The notes under the pieces are model-generated. The model had not been told where the DNA came from. It saw only the letters and a program-made list of their open reading frames with translations, and searched no databases. A program made the translations under genes and the position numbers. 53,993 nt of DNA, from positions 1 to 53,993 of IMG/VR virus record IMGVR_UViG_3300049927_000029; one strand, given 5' to 3'. How positions within the stretch are numbered: position 1 is the stretch's first letter; each line of letters starts with the position of its first letter. Shown here piece after piece: positions 6,141 to 13,543 of the stretch. Source of the stretch: a virus.

Positions 6141-6784
6141 AGCCGGGCGTTCACTACCCAAGGGACGGGTTGACGTATATGAAAGGGCAATGCGGGGCCA
6201 TCTCGCTAAGCTCTGATACCGACCTGAAAGGGGTCACTTGTGAAAAATGCAAAATAATTCTTGAGGATGATATGACGACAAAAATCAGCTTTGAAGACTG
6301 GATGCGAAATAACGGGATTGTCCGGAAGCATCTTCGGGAGAAGCAAAAACGCGAAATGGTGCTGAAGTGGAAATCCGAGCAACAACTACCGACACAGGAG
6401 CCCCCAACCATGAAATGTCTTCTCGCTTCCCTCGCAATCATCACTACCCTTTCCGGGTGCTCGACCATCATGAACGACCGTATGACTGACGTGCAGGTCA
6501 CGTCCGAACCAAGCGGTCAGCACTTCAGCATTACCGACGAAGACGGCAAGCGGGTCGCTACAGGCGTCACGCCGGCTAAAGTTAACCTGGACGCTGCAGC
6601 GGGGTTCTTCGATGGGCAGACCTACCAGGTGGCGTACGACAAAGGTCCGACCGTGGAACTCGACTCGCGCGTCACGGGATGGTACTGGGTCGGCTTTTGT
6701 ATCAGCGTGGTGTCGGGCCTGATCGTTGATCCTATTACCGGCGATATGTTTTCGCTTCCTGATAACGTGAACGGGACTTACTGA
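6137..6784 (+). CDS. In-frame composite: zinc-motif segment followed by lipoprotein (215 aa)
   Basis: The frame opens with GTG at 6137, coupled to the preceding gene, and continues without a stop to 6784. Residues 1-45 resemble small phage zinc proteins (HY, CG, then VTCEKCK); residues about 50-85 are a charged helix. From residue 92 a complete lipoprotein with its own strong ribosome site begins (see 6410-6784). As a single protein the signal peptide would be internal, so the upstream part is probably a separate gene that has lost its stop or ends through the coupled start. Whether the full 215-residue form is made is unclear. Confidence 0.5.
   Translation: MKPGVHYPRDGLTYMKGQCGAISLSSDTDLKGVTCEKCKIILEDDMTTKISFEDWMRNNGIVRKHLREKQKREMVLKWKSEQQLPTQEPPTMKCLLASLAIITTLSGCSTIMNDRMTDVQVTSEPSGQHFSITDEDGKRVATGVTPAKVNLDAAAGFFDGQTYQVAYDKGPTVELDSRVTGWYWVGFCISVVSGLIVDPITGDMFSLPDNVNGTY
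6410..6784 (+). CDS. Phage-encoded lipoprotein, PEGA-like (124 aa)
   Basis: ATG at 6410 with AGGAG at 9-nt spacing. Residues 1-17 form a type II signal peptide with lipobox LSGC, so the mature protein would be lipidated and sorted to the inner or outer membrane. The middle (TSEPSGQHFSITDEDGKRV) resembles a PEGA-type surface domain. The end has a hydrophobic GWYWVGFCISVVSGLIVDP stretch seen in bacterial lipoproteins of this kind. In phages such lipoproteins can cause superinfection exclusion, which would be my first guess here. The gene overlaps an in-frame upstream segment with no stop. Confidence 0.7.
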   Translation: MKCLLASLAIITTLSGCSTIMNDRMTDVQVTSEPSGQHFSITDEDGKRVATGVTPAKVNLDAAAGFFDGQTYQVAYDKGPTVELDSRVTGWYWVGFCISVVSGLIVDPITGDMFSLPDNVNGTY

Positions 6785-6785
6785 A

Positions 6786-6995
6786 ATGAGCGAATTCAAA
6801 CCTCACGTCCCGAACGGCGCTAGGCGGCCGGTTGGCGTAAAGCCTGAACAGAAGGTTCACGTTCGGGGAGGCGGCCAAGAGCTTATCGCCACAGCCAATC
6901 GTGTCGACTGGCGGAACGTCTCTGCATGGAAAGAGACGGATGCCGAAGCAACCCTGAGCGTTAACTATGCCAATTGTGATGGGGAGTGCGACTAA
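6786..6995 (+). CDS. Small hypothetical protein (69 aa)
   Basis: Starts right after the lipoprotein stop and ends TAATG-overlapped with the next gene. Basic and Gly-rich N-terminus, acidic Cys-containing end (NCDGECD). No family recognised. Confidence 0.55.
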   Translation: MSEFKPHVPNGARRPVGVKPEQKVHVRGGGQELIATANRVDWRNVSAWKETDAEATLSVNYANCDGECD

Positions 6996-7120
6996 TGAAA
7001 AAGCGCCCAGCTAAACCCAAGATGTCAAAAGTCAACACCAGCGACTGCGCCAAAGGCCAGATGCATGACCAAGTGGCCCAAAAGCTTATGTTCACTACCC
7101 TTTCAGGCTTTATCGCCTAA
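6995..7120 (+). CDS. Small basic protein (41 aa)
   Basis: Forty-one codons starting on the TAATG overlap with the previous gene. Lys-rich N-terminus (MKKRPAKPKMSK) and a hydrophobic end. Small size and coupling suggest a real accessory gene; function unknown. Confidence 0.45.
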   Translation: MKKRPAKPKMSKVNTSDCAKGQMHDQVAQKLMFTTLSGFIA

Positions 7121-7133
7121 CAGGAGATTCGCC

Positions 7134-7724
7134 ATGCCAACCGGATACACAGCCGATATCAAAGACGGCATTAGCTTTGAACAATTCGCCCTTAACTGCG
7201 CTAAGGCGTTCGGCGCCTGCATTTCGATGCGTGACCTTCCAGCGGATACGCCGATCCCTGAGCGCTTCGTAGCGTCGCCTTATCACCTCGACCAGCTTAC
7301 CCAAGCTCGTAACCTGCTCCGCTTCTACGAGGGCTTCTCGCCGGAGGAAGCGACGCGCAAAGCCAACGAGGAGTTTGCCGATGCAGAGTTGAACCGCAAC
7401 CGCCGGCTGCATGAAAACAAAACCTTGCTCGAGCATTATCAAGCGATGCTTCGGCAGGCGAACGAATGGACGCCGCCGTCTGAGGATCATGCCGAGCTGA
7501 AGAAATTCATGATTCAGCAGATCGAAGACAGCATGAAGTGGGACGACAGCAGCGAATACCTGTCGGTGCCTACGCCACAGCTAAGCGCCGAAGAGTGGCT
7601 TGAGAGCAAGAAGGCGAAAGCGCTCAAAGATGTCGAGTACCACAAAAAGGAATGGGCGGCGGAAGTTGAGCGGACCGAACAGCGCAACACCTGGCTGCAA
7701 CAGCTTCGAGAATCTTTGGCGTGA
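7134..7724 (+). CDS. Helical hypothetical protein (196 aa)
   Basis: ATG at 7134 has AGGAG at good spacing; the frame upstream to 7065 overlaps the previous gene and is not used. The protein is highly charged and almost fully helical after residue 60, with likely coiled coil around residues 90-135 and 160-196. I do not recognise the family. Its stop overlaps the GTG start of the next zinc-ribbon gene by 4 nt. Confidence 0.65.
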   Translation: MPTGYTADIKDGISFEQFALNCAKAFGACISMRDLPADTPIPERFVASPYHLDQLTQARNLLRFYEGFSPEEATRKANEEFADAELNRNRRLHENKTLLEHYQAMLRQANEWTPPSEDHAELKKFMIQQIEDSMKWDDSSEYLSVPTPQLSAEEWLESKKAKALKDVEYHKKEWAAEVERTEQRNTWLQQLRESLA

Positions 7725-7879
7725 CCCTCCTATGCCCCAAGTGCGGTAACCCGGACGTGATACGGATGAGCAGCTTACGCATTATTTACTGCGTCGATTG
7801 CCATACGGAATCACCCTGGCCGTTGAAGGACGGCCAGAAGCCTTTGATAAATACGAACCGAGGAGATCGGAAGAAATGA
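7721..7879 (+). CDS. Zinc-ribbon microprotein (52 aa)
   Basis: GTG start at 7721 overlapping the previous stop (GTGA). CPKC at residues 5-8 and CVDC at 24-27 give a four-Cys zinc ribbon like those of small phage transcription-factor-like proteins. It ends ATGA-overlapped with the next gene. DNA or RNA binding is likely; target unknown. Confidence 0.6.
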   Translation: MTLLCPKCGNPDVIRMSSLRIIYCVDCHTESPWPLKDGQKPLINTNRGDRKK

Positions 7880-8043
7880 TCTTCAAACCCGAACAGACTG
7901 TCCGCATTAACGACACGCAGAGCGAGTACCACAAGTGCCTGGCGCGTGTCGTGAAGGTCGGTACGAAGAGCTACGACGTAACGGTAGGTGCCACCCGCCT
8001 GCGCGTCGTCCCCGAACAACTGCTAGGAGTACGCAAGCCGTAA
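7876..8043 (+). CDS. Small beta-rich hypothetical protein (55 aa)
   Basis: ATG at 7876 with GAGGAG upstream, overlapping the zinc-ribbon stop. The alternation of hydrophobic and polar residues (RVVKVGTKSYDVTVGATRLRV) suggests a small beta-barrel, KOW/SH3-like in size. No family is assigned. Confidence 0.6.
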   Translation: MIFKPEQTVRINDTQSEYHKCLARVVKVGTKSYDVTVGATRLRVVPEQLLGVRKP

Positions 8044-8111
8044 TGGACGACGCCGACTTCATGTTCCTGACCGTGCTGTGCCTAATTGCAATCGCGTTCT
8101 ACTTCGCCTAG
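8043..8111 (+). CDS. Single-pass membrane micropeptide (22 aa)
   Basis: Starts on a TAATG overlap and ends just inside the next ribosome site. A short acidic start is followed by one hydrophobic helix (LTVLCLIAIAFYF). Coupling and composition support translation; role unknown. Confidence 0.4.
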   Translation: MDDADFMFLTVLCLIAIAFYFA

Positions 8112-8119
8112 GAGGCGCC

Positions 8120-8302
8120 ATGCTTCAGCCGCCAGTATCTGACTTAACCCCATGGCTGCCCGGCCACTGGATCACGCAAACCGGGTACGCACTGAACGAA
8201 CGGGATGTAGAGGTCGGCGTCAAAGACGACCGCCGCTGTGTAGATATGCAGACCACCGTGTCTGTAGTGGATTCGATAATGGAAAAGGTGATGCGCAAAT
8301 GA
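8120..8302 (+). CDS. Small hypothetical protein (60 aa)
   Basis: ATG at 8120 has TAGGAGG at 5-6 nt. Sixty residues, tryptophan-containing N-terminus and helical end. It overlaps the next gene by ATGA. No family recognised. Confidence 0.55.
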   Translation: MLQPPVSDLTPWLPGHWITQTGYALNERDVEVGVKDDRRCVDMQTTVSVVDSIMEKVMRK

Positions 8303-8601
8303 ACAATGTAAACGGTTTGACAGCTGCTGAAGCAGAACGATTGACGATGCTTGCCGAGGAATGTGCCGAGGTTATCCAAGCTGTGAGCAAAATTCTTCGC
8401 CACGGCTACGAAAGCCGTAATCCAGATTTGGAAAACTCGCCTACCAATCGCGAGCACCTTGATAAAGAGGTTTTGGATTTCTACTCCGTGCAAATGATGA
8501 TGCTTAACGCTGGTGATCTGCGTTTCTTCGACGGCGAGGAAGTAGGCGAAGCGCGGCGTCGCAAATTGCGCTACACCCACTTCCAGGGCGGTGACGTATG
8601 A
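8299..8601 (+). CDS. MazG-like all-alpha NTP pyrophosphohydrolase (100 aa)
   Basis: ATG at 8299 overlaps the previous stop. The pattern LAEECAEVIQAVSKILRHG followed by LDKEVLDFYSVQ matches the EExxE...ExxD metal-binding helices of the MazG/dUTPase-like all-alpha superfamily, and 100 residues is the usual size for phage members. Such enzymes cleave (d)NTPs to monophosphates and can lower alarmone or odd nucleotide levels during infection. The substrate cannot be told from sequence. Confidence 0.75.
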   Translation: MNNVNGLTAAEAERLTMLAEECAEVIQAVSKILRHGYESRNPDLENSPTNREHLDKEVLDFYSVQMMMLNAGDLRFFDGEEVGEARRRKLRYTHFQGGDV

Positions 8602-8888
8602 CCAATCTCGTACTGACACGCAAAGCCGGCCAGGCGGTACGGCTGATTGCTTTTGACCGTGAAGAACCAGAGTTCGTAGATATCCTGGAAGTCTGCGGCG
8701 GCTTCTGCAAGATGCGCATCCGATCAACGATGCGAGTAGAGCGCGTTCGCTTCAGGGATTCGATGCAGATCTCGACCAACGTTTCCGTTTGCGTCGTGGA
8801 CCTCGCCAAAGGCCACGTCAAGCTCAATTTCACCGCACCGCGGGAAGTACAGATCCTGCGTACCGAACTGATAAAGGAGGGTGTATGA
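8598..8888 (+). CDS. CsrA-like RNA-binding protein (96 aa)
   Basis: The N-terminus (LVLTRKAGQAVRL) and C-terminus (VKLNFTAPREVQILRTEL) line up with the two ends of CsrA/RsmA: the LxLTRKxGE beta-1 strand and the VxIGxxAPxxVxVxRxE beta-5/helix region, which form the GGA-RNA-binding face. The middle is longer than in cellular CsrA (about 60 residues) by about 30 residues. In Pseudomonas, RsmA family proteins repress translation of many mRNAs, so a phage version could redirect host translation or protect phage mRNA. The start is coupled to the MazG-like gene and the stop to the EF-Ts-like gene. Confidence 0.65.
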   Translation: MTNLVLTRKAGQAVRLIAFDREEPEFVDILEVCGGFCKMRIRSTMRVERVRFRDSMQISTNVSVCVVDLAKGHVKLNFTAPREVQILRTELIKEGV

Positions 8889-9079
8889 ACATTACCGCAG
8901 AAGCAGTACGCGAATTACGGGAGCGCTCCGGCGAAGGTCTTATGTCCTGCAAAGCTGCTCTAGTAGCCCACAACGGTGACGTAGAAAGCGCGTTGGAGCA
9001 CCTACGCTGTGAGGGCCAAGCCATAGTGCGTAAAGGTCCGAACGCTCGTCAGCCATGCGGCTGCCCCGTGCGCCGCTAA
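8885..9079 (+). CDS. EF-Ts N-terminal (UBA-like) domain protein (64 aa)
   Basis: Residues 3-50 follow the N-terminal domain of elongation factor Ts: I-T-A-x-V-R-E-L-R-E-R-S-G-x-G-L-M-S-C-K-x-A-L, then GDVESALEHLR and a Lys/Arg-containing end. That domain contacts the EF-Tu G domain; the core and dimer parts of EF-Ts are absent, so nucleotide exchange is unlikely. The last 15 residues add a CGC motif. The gene has GGAGG upstream and overlaps the CsrA-like gene by 4 nt. A plausible role is to bind host EF-Tu, which is also a subunit of some phage replicases and a target of exclusion systems. Confidence 0.7.
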   Translation: MNITAEAVRELRERSGEGLMSCKAALVAHNGDVESALEHLRCEGQAIVRKGPNARQPCGCPVRR

Positions 9080-9095
9080 TTTAAGGAGAAGGAAA

Positions 9096-9425
9096 GTGAT
9101 TGAAGAATACAAAATGCTTTCGGATGAATTGCACAACGCGCATTACGACGCGGAGAACGGCGGGCTTCTCAAGAGGGCTCAACGGGCTATCGATGTGCTG
9201 AACGCGCCGGGCGTTAATGACTTTTCGAACTACATGCACCGGCAGACCGAAACGAAACTTGCCAGGGCCGAGTCTGAAGCTGCCTCCCTGCGGGTGGAAT
9301 TACGTTTGATGCGTGAGCGCTGTGCAGAGCTTATGTCGCAGCACGAGCCTCTGAACGGTCTCGGCGTTGATCGTGAACTCGTCCGCCAGGTTCTTCATTA
9401 CATCCAGTGCGGGAGGTTGAGATGA
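9096..9425 (+). CDS. Coiled-coil hypothetical protein (109 aa)
   Basis: GTG start at 9096 preceded by AAGGAGAAGGAAA. Mostly helical, with a coiled coil at about residues 48-80 (ARAESEAASLRVELRLMRE). The stop overlaps the next gene (ATGA). Family not recognised. Confidence 0.6.
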   Translation: MIEEYKMLSDELHNAHYDAENGGLLKRAQRAIDVLNAPGVNDFSNYMHRQTETKLARAESEAASLRVELRLMRERCAELMSQHEPLNGLGVDRELVRQVLHYIQCGRLR

Positions 9426-9532
9426 TCGGCTGGATTTTCGAAACGCTAGGCGGGTTTGGCATAACTTGCTTTCTGATCTTCCTGTTCTGCGACTTGTTCG
9501 GGATAGCCTTTCACATAAACCTAGTGCCATGA
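9422..9532 (+). CDS. Small membrane protein (36 aa)
   Basis: Thirty-six residues dominated by one hydrophobic helix (GITCFLIFLFCDLFGIAF). It overlaps its neighbours by 4 nt on both sides, the usual coupling in this operon. Function unknown. Confidence 0.5.
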   Translation: MIGWIFETLGGFGITCFLIFLFCDLFGIAFHINLVP

Positions 9533-9843
9533 ACCGCTTTCCCTGCCGCTGTCGTCGCTGCGACGGCCGCAGAACGCTTACACAGCTACCCGAGAACATG
9601 CGCAACAGCTGCAAGTGCAAAGCGTGCCGGGAAGCACGAGCAAAAGGAATAGAGCCGATCGTGCATTGCGACTGCGGCGGCACATACCGGGTTGACGTTT
9701 ATCGGCTCAATACCGAGCACAAGAAGTACGGCTGCCAGTGCTCAGGCTTCCCATTCGACAACGGCACACACCGCAAAGGCAGTTCCAGCCCATCGAACGG
9801 GTGGTACTGCATCCACAACAGGAAAGGAGAAGGAAATGCTTAA
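9529..9843 (+). CDS. Cys-rich zinc-binding protein (104 aa)
   Basis: ATG at 9529 overlaps the membrane-protein stop. Three clusters (CRCRRC, CKCKAC and CDCG followed by CQC) with basic residues between them indicate at least two zinc sites and probable nucleic-acid binding. The family is not recognised. The stop overlaps the next start by 8 nt. Confidence 0.65.
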   Translation: MNRFPCRCRRCDGRRTLTQLPENMRNSCKCKACREARAKGIEPIVHCDCGGTYRVDVYRLNTEHKKYGCQCSGFPFDNGTHRKGSSSPSNGWYCIHNRKGEGNA

Positions 9844-10231
9844 ACGATTGCTTGAATGGTTTCAAATCCATAAGCGCTTCGCCGAACTGCAAAAATCCAA
9901 CGATGCACGTCTAATTCTTAACCGCAGGTTGAGTCAGCAAAACTCAGACCTGAAAAGTGAACTGCGAAAACGCAAGAAGCCGACGGGTGAAAAGCCTATC
10001 TCAAGCGCTGCGCAGAAGCACATCGACAATATGTCTGATCAGTTCTCAAAACAGAAAGCTTTGCACCACATCGCTGTTACGCGACGAGAAGTCCTGATCA
10101 GAAAACTGGCTTTAAAGATTCCGTTCCAAGACTTCATCGCGATCCAGGCAGAAGTAGACGCCATGACCGACGTGGAAGTGCTGGCGTACAAAAAGCCTAA
10201 GCTCGAAATAGCTACAAGCAATAGCAATTAA
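9836..10231 (+). CDS. Basic coiled-coil hypothetical protein (131 aa)
   Basis: ATG at 9836 with AGGAGAAGGAA upstream; the longer open frame to 9692 overlaps the zinc-protein gene and is not used. Residues 15-50 are a basic coiled coil, and the whole chain is rich in Lys, Arg and Gln. It ends the P3 gene run: a new promoter follows at 10237. No family assigned. Confidence 0.6.
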   Translation: MLKRLLEWFQIHKRFAELQKSNDARLILNRRLSQQNSDLKSELRKRKKPTGEKPISSAAQKHIDNMSDQFSKQKALHHIAVTRREVLIRKLALKIPFQDFIAIQAEVDAMTDVEVLAYKKPKLEIATSNSN

Positions 10232-10236
10232 ACTAC

Positions 10237-10265
10237 TTGACATACCTTGTGCCGCTCTCTACCAT
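10237..10265 (+). promoter_or_regulatory. Sigma70-like promoter P5
   Basis: Consensus TTGACA (10237-10242), 17-bp spacer and TACCAT (10260-10265), in the only gap of this gene run. Spacer begins TACCTTGT, a relic of the ATACAAG/CTTGT operator. It would drive the recombination/replication genes from 10301. Confidence 0.65.
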
Positions 10266-10300
10266 CTGCGGCACACCTTAACCGAAAAGGAACTTGCAAC

Positions 10301-10723
10301 ATGTCGATCGAAGCCCTGATCCAAGCCCATACCGAAGCGCTGCTCGCGAACACCGAAGCCGTCAAGCTGCTGACCCTCTCCCTGGCCGGACGTACCCCGG
10401 TGAAGGAAGACAAACTGAAGGTCGAGAAAACCGAGAAGGTGAAAGAAGAGCCTAAGACAGAGGTGAAAACCGAAGTCAAGGAAGAACCGAAAGTCGAAGA
10501 AAAAGACGACGTGCCGGACTTCACCGCCGTTCCTTACGAAACCGTCCGCGCATTGGTGCTCAAACTGGCCCCAACGCAGCGTGAAGCGATCAAGACGCTT
10601 AACACCAAGCACGGTATTGCGAACTTGAAAGTGCTTCTGGACAAAGAAGACGACTTCAGCACCGTGAACGACCAAGCGAAGCTGGAAGCCGTTTATGCCG
10701 ATCTGCAGGCACTGGAGGCGTAA
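10301..10723 (+). CDS. Lys/Glu-linker protein with LEM-like C-terminus (140 aa)
   Basis: ATG at 10301 with AAGGAA upstream. Residues 1-30 form a helix. Residues about 38-75 are a low-complexity Lys/Glu/Val linker of imperfect repeats (EEPKTEVKTEVKEEPK). Residues 80-140 are a compact helical domain with a LAPTQREAIKTLNTKHG core. The domain resembles small phage proteins near DUF2800/DUF2815 genes, but I cannot name the family. Its position at the head of the nuclease/SSB cluster suggests a DNA-transaction accessory role. Confidence 0.6.
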   Translation: MSIEALIQAHTEALLANTEAVKLLTLSLAGRTPVKEDKLKVEKTEKVKEEPKTEVKTEVKEEPKVEEKDDVPDFTAVPYETVRALVLKLAPTQREAIKTLNTKHGIANLKVLLDKEDDFSTVNDQAKLEAVYADLQALEA

Positions 10724-10726
10724 GCC

Positions 10727-11140
10727 ATGCAAATACTTGATCAGAACATTCAAGAGCTTTTGAAAGGCGCGGTTAAATACGAACTGGTTGGGTCGCGCAT
10801 TACCTGTAACCCGCCGCCGAGCGGCACGGATCAAGATGTGCTTGTCTACGTCCGAGAAGATCACGCCGGTATGTTCGTCCACGAGATGGAAAGCTTCGGT
10901 TTCGAAGTCGAATTAGGCGAAGGTTACGCCGCCGATGCCCTGAATTCGGGAGAAGAGGACCGCTTCCAGTCGTACCGGTTAGGCGACGTAAACCTGATCG
11001 TCACTGTTGACGAGCGCTTCTACACCAGGTTCTCTGCGGCTACGGCCATGGCGAAGCGCGCCAACCTGATGCAGAAAGACGAACGCATTGAACTGTTTCA
11101 GGCTGTGCTTTACGGCAATAAGACAGCAAAGGAGGCGTAA
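10727..11140 (+). CDS. Nucleotidyltransferase-like protein (137 aa)
   Basis: The segment LVGSRITCNPPPSGTDQDVLVYV has the GS...D-x-D pattern of Pol-beta-type nucleotidyltransferases. The later DVNLIVTVDERFY strand could carry the third acidic residue, and the end (AKRANLMQKDERIELFQAVLYG) is a conserved helical tail in phage relatives. The reaction and substrate cannot be told. It lies 4 nt after the preceding gene and 3 nt before the DUF2800 nuclease. Confidence 0.55.
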   Translation: MQILDQNIQELLKGAVKYELVGSRITCNPPPSGTDQDVLVYVREDHAGMFVHEMESFGFEVELGEGYAADALNSGEEDRFQSYRLGDVNLIVTVDERFYTRFSAATAMAKRANLMQKDERIELFQAVLYGNKTAKEA

Positions 11141-11143
11141 GAC

Positions 11144-12652
11144 ATGGGCGCACATGCACTCTTAAGCCCAAGCGGTATGCCAGCAGCCATTCGATGCTTG
11201 GCTAAGCCGCATCGGGAACGCGGGTTGCCAGACCAGTCGAGCAGCTTTGCAGACGAAGGCACCGCAGCGCATTTCCTGATGGAACAATGCCTGCTCGAAA
11301 ACAAGGACGCGAAATACTTTCAAGGTCTTCGCATCCAGGTTAAGGACGGCGTAACCGAGTTCCATACCTCCGGCCAATACCCGGTAGGGCTCGACATGAT
11401 CGGCCCAATGCAGAAGGCTTTGGATTACGTTCGGGCTGTCGCCGATGGCGCGACGATCTACACCGAACAGAAGCTAAGCATTGCGCACATCACTAGCGAG
11501 CACTGGCACAAAGTCACAGGCGCCGTCTGCTTCAAGAATGACGCCGGTCAATACGTTGACTTCGATAACGGAGATCTGTACACGGAAGACGAAGTAGAGC
11601 CGGCCACGGGCACCACTGATGTTTGGATCATCAAGGGCAGCGTCGCCCACTCGATCGATCTCAAGTGGGGAATGGGCGTCCAGGTCTTCGCCAAGGACAA
11701 CGAGCAGCAGGAAATGTATACCGATGCCGGTTTGCAGGAATTCGACTTCCTGGGCGAAGTCGAAGAGATCCACCTGCACATCCTTCAGCCGCGTTTGCAG
11801 CACTTTGACGAACACGTCATGAGCCGTGCGGAACTCGATGTGCGTATTGATCTGATCCGCGAAGCGTCCAAGGAAATCGCGTTCACGCCTGGCGAAATGC
11901 TTCCGGCAACACCCGGTGAAAAGCAATGCCGCTTCTGTAAGCGTGCGGCGACATGCAACGAGCGTACCGATCACACCATGGAGCTAATCGTGGGCGAATT
12001 TCTTGATCTGGATAAGGGTTTTGTCAAGGTCGAAATGCCGCAGGCCGAAAAGCTTCTGGCGCAATCGTTCGGCGTGAAGCCGGCGGCGATCAGCTTTGTC
12101 CCTGAAGTGTATGCTTCCGAAGAGCACCAAGACGCTTTCTTCCAGGTCAAGAAGCCAAGCATTCGACCATCACTGGAAGCGGCAACCGAAGCGGTAGCCA
12201 CGGCTGATGATGAGCGTTTGGCGACCCTGATGGATGCTGCCGACATGATCGAGGGCTTTGCCAAAGCGGTACGCGCTGAGACTGAGCGTCGCCTCCTGGC
12301 CGGCAAGTTCACCGATGCTCGCTACAAACTAGTCGAAGGTCGGCAGGGCGCACGTAGCTGGAACGACGAGGGCGAAGCAGAAGCCGCGCTGAAAGCGATG
12401 CGTTTGAAGGTCGACCAAATGTATGACTTCAAGCTTATCAGCCCCACAACGGCAGAGAAGGTCTTGAAGGAAGCGAACCCACGCAAGTGGAACAAGCTGC
12501 AGCCATTGATTGGCCGTAGCGATGGCAAGCCCTCCGTAGCACCAGCCAGCGATAAGCGTCCTGCTTTGAGCATGGCGATTGCCGAGCAGTTCGAAGTTAT
12601 CGCGGATGAGCACGCGGAATTTACTGAAGACAATTTCGAGGATTTGGTATGA
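11144..12652 (+). CDS. DUF2800 nuclease, Cas4/RecB-like (502 aa)
   Basis: The start LLSPSGMPAAIRCLAKPH, then FADEGTAAHFLMEQCL, and the central TTDVWIIKGSVAHSIDLKWG give a PD-(D/E)xK core (E..., D, D-x-K) like RecB/Cas4 exonucleases. A C-x2-C...C set near residues 265-275 (CRFCKRAATC) probably forms the Fe-S cluster partner site. DUF2800 proteins occur next to the DUF2815 ssDNA-binding protein and family A polymerase in many siphophages and are thought to act in recombination or replication. The end GAGGATTTGGTATGA combines an SD and the overlapped start of the next gene. Confidence 0.85.
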   Translation: MGAHALLSPSGMPAAIRCLAKPHRERGLPDQSSSFADEGTAAHFLMEQCLLENKDAKYFQGLRIQVKDGVTEFHTSGQYPVGLDMIGPMQKALDYVRAVADGATIYTEQKLSIAHITSEHWHKVTGAVCFKNDAGQYVDFDNGDLYTEDEVEPATGTTDVWIIKGSVAHSIDLKWGMGVQVFAKDNEQQEMYTDAGLQEFDFLGEVEEIHLHILQPRLQHFDEHVMSRAELDVRIDLIREASKEIAFTPGEMLPATPGEKQCRFCKRAATCNERTDHTMELIVGEFLDLDKGFVKVEMPQAEKLLAQSFGVKPAAISFVPEVYASEEHQDAFFQVKKPSIRPSLEAATEAVATADDERLATLMDAADMIEGFAKAVRAETERRLLAGKFTDARYKLVEGRQGARSWNDEGEAEAALKAMRLKVDQMYDFKLISPTTAEKVLKEANPRKWNKLQPLIGRSDGKPSVAPASDKRPALSMAIAEQFEVIADEHAEFTEDNFEDLV

Positions 12653-12909
12653 ACGCAAAAGCTGCAAAACGTATCCGTTACGCGGTCCGGTGTATGGGCC
12701 TTAAGAACGAACCAACGGAAGTTAAGCGCAATCGGATCCTTCCGGGTAGCCCATTTCAAGCGAAAGCTTCACCGGCAACCCGGATGGTCACGCAGTTCAA
12801 GCGCGAATACAAAGCTCTCCCTTTCCATCGCCGCGATGTTCACCAAGAGAGCCACAGCTTCGTGCTTCAAGTGAAGCACGGCAACGCAACACGCAATTAT
12901 CCGGCATAA
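12649..12909 (+). CDS. Basic hypothetical protein (86 aa)
   Basis: Eighty-six residues, strongly basic, overlapping the DUF2800 gene by ATGA. No family recognised; composition suits nucleic-acid binding between a nuclease and an SSB. Confidence 0.55.
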   Translation: MNAKAAKRIRYAVRCMGLKNEPTEVKRNRILPGSPFQAKASPATRMVTQFKREYKALPFHRRDVHQESHSFVLQVKHGNATRNYPA

Positions 12910-12953
12910 CGCCAAACCACTGAAATACCAACGACATATACTGAGGATTTACC

Positions 12954-13502
12954 ATGAAGCACACTTTCCAAAACGCCCGCATTTCCTTCCCGAACATCTT
13001 CGAACCGAAGGCTTCTGAAAGCGGTTCCCTGCAGTTCAGCGCGGCTTTCCTGTTCGACCCCGCCCACCCAGGTATCGCCGGCCTCGATGCGGTGATCGAC
13101 CAGGTGGGCAAAGCCAAGTGGGGCGACAAGTGGGGCGCGGTCAAGAAGGAACTCAAAGCGGGCGACAAGCTGTTGACCCACAACGGCGACAGCAAAGCTT
13201 CCCTGGCCGGCTACGAAGGCAACCTGTATTTCAACGCCTACAACACTGTGCGACCTACCGTCGTAGACCGCGATCGTAGCCCACTGGTGGCCGCCGATGG
13301 CAAACCGTACTCAGGTTCCTACGTCAACGTGATCATCGACGTGTGGGCGCAGGAGAACAAATACGGCAAGCGCGTTAACGCACAGCTGCAAGGTATCCAG
13401 TTTGTACGTGACGGCGAAGCCTTCTCCGGGGGCGGCACCTCTGCAGACGCCAGCGACTTCGAAGAGATTGCCGAAGGCGCGGACGCGGAAGACCTAGCCT
13501 AA
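12954..13502 (+). CDS. DUF2815 ssDNA-binding protein (182 aa)
   Basis: The N-terminus (RISFPNIFEPKAS) and the body with GSYVNVIIDVWAQENKYGKRVNAQLQGIQF are characteristic of DUF2815, an OB-fold ssDNA-binding family that replaces SSB in phages using DUF2800 and family A polymerase. The C-terminus is acidic (EEIAEGADAEDLA), as in SSB tails that recruit partners. It has its own leader (GAGG before ATG) and is followed by a strong terminator, ending the P5 unit. Confidence 0.85.
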   Translation: MKHTFQNARISFPNIFEPKASESGSLQFSAAFLFDPAHPGIAGLDAVIDQVGKAKWGDKWGAVKKELKAGDKLLTHNGDSKASLAGYEGNLYFNAYNTVRPTVVDRDRSPLVAADGKPYSGSYVNVIIDVWAQENKYGKRVNAQLQGIQFVRDGEAFSGGGTSADASDFEEIAEGADAEDLA

Positions 13503-13518
13503 CAGCTAGCGTAATAAG

Positions 13519-13543
13519 AAAAGCCCCTTGAGTGGGGCTTTTT
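13519..13543. terminator. Bidirectional rho-independent terminator
   Basis: AAAAGCCCC and GGGGCTTTTT form a 9-bp stem with A-run on one side and T-run on the other, between the convergent SSB gene and tailspike cassette. It would stop transcripts in both directions. Confidence 0.9.
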
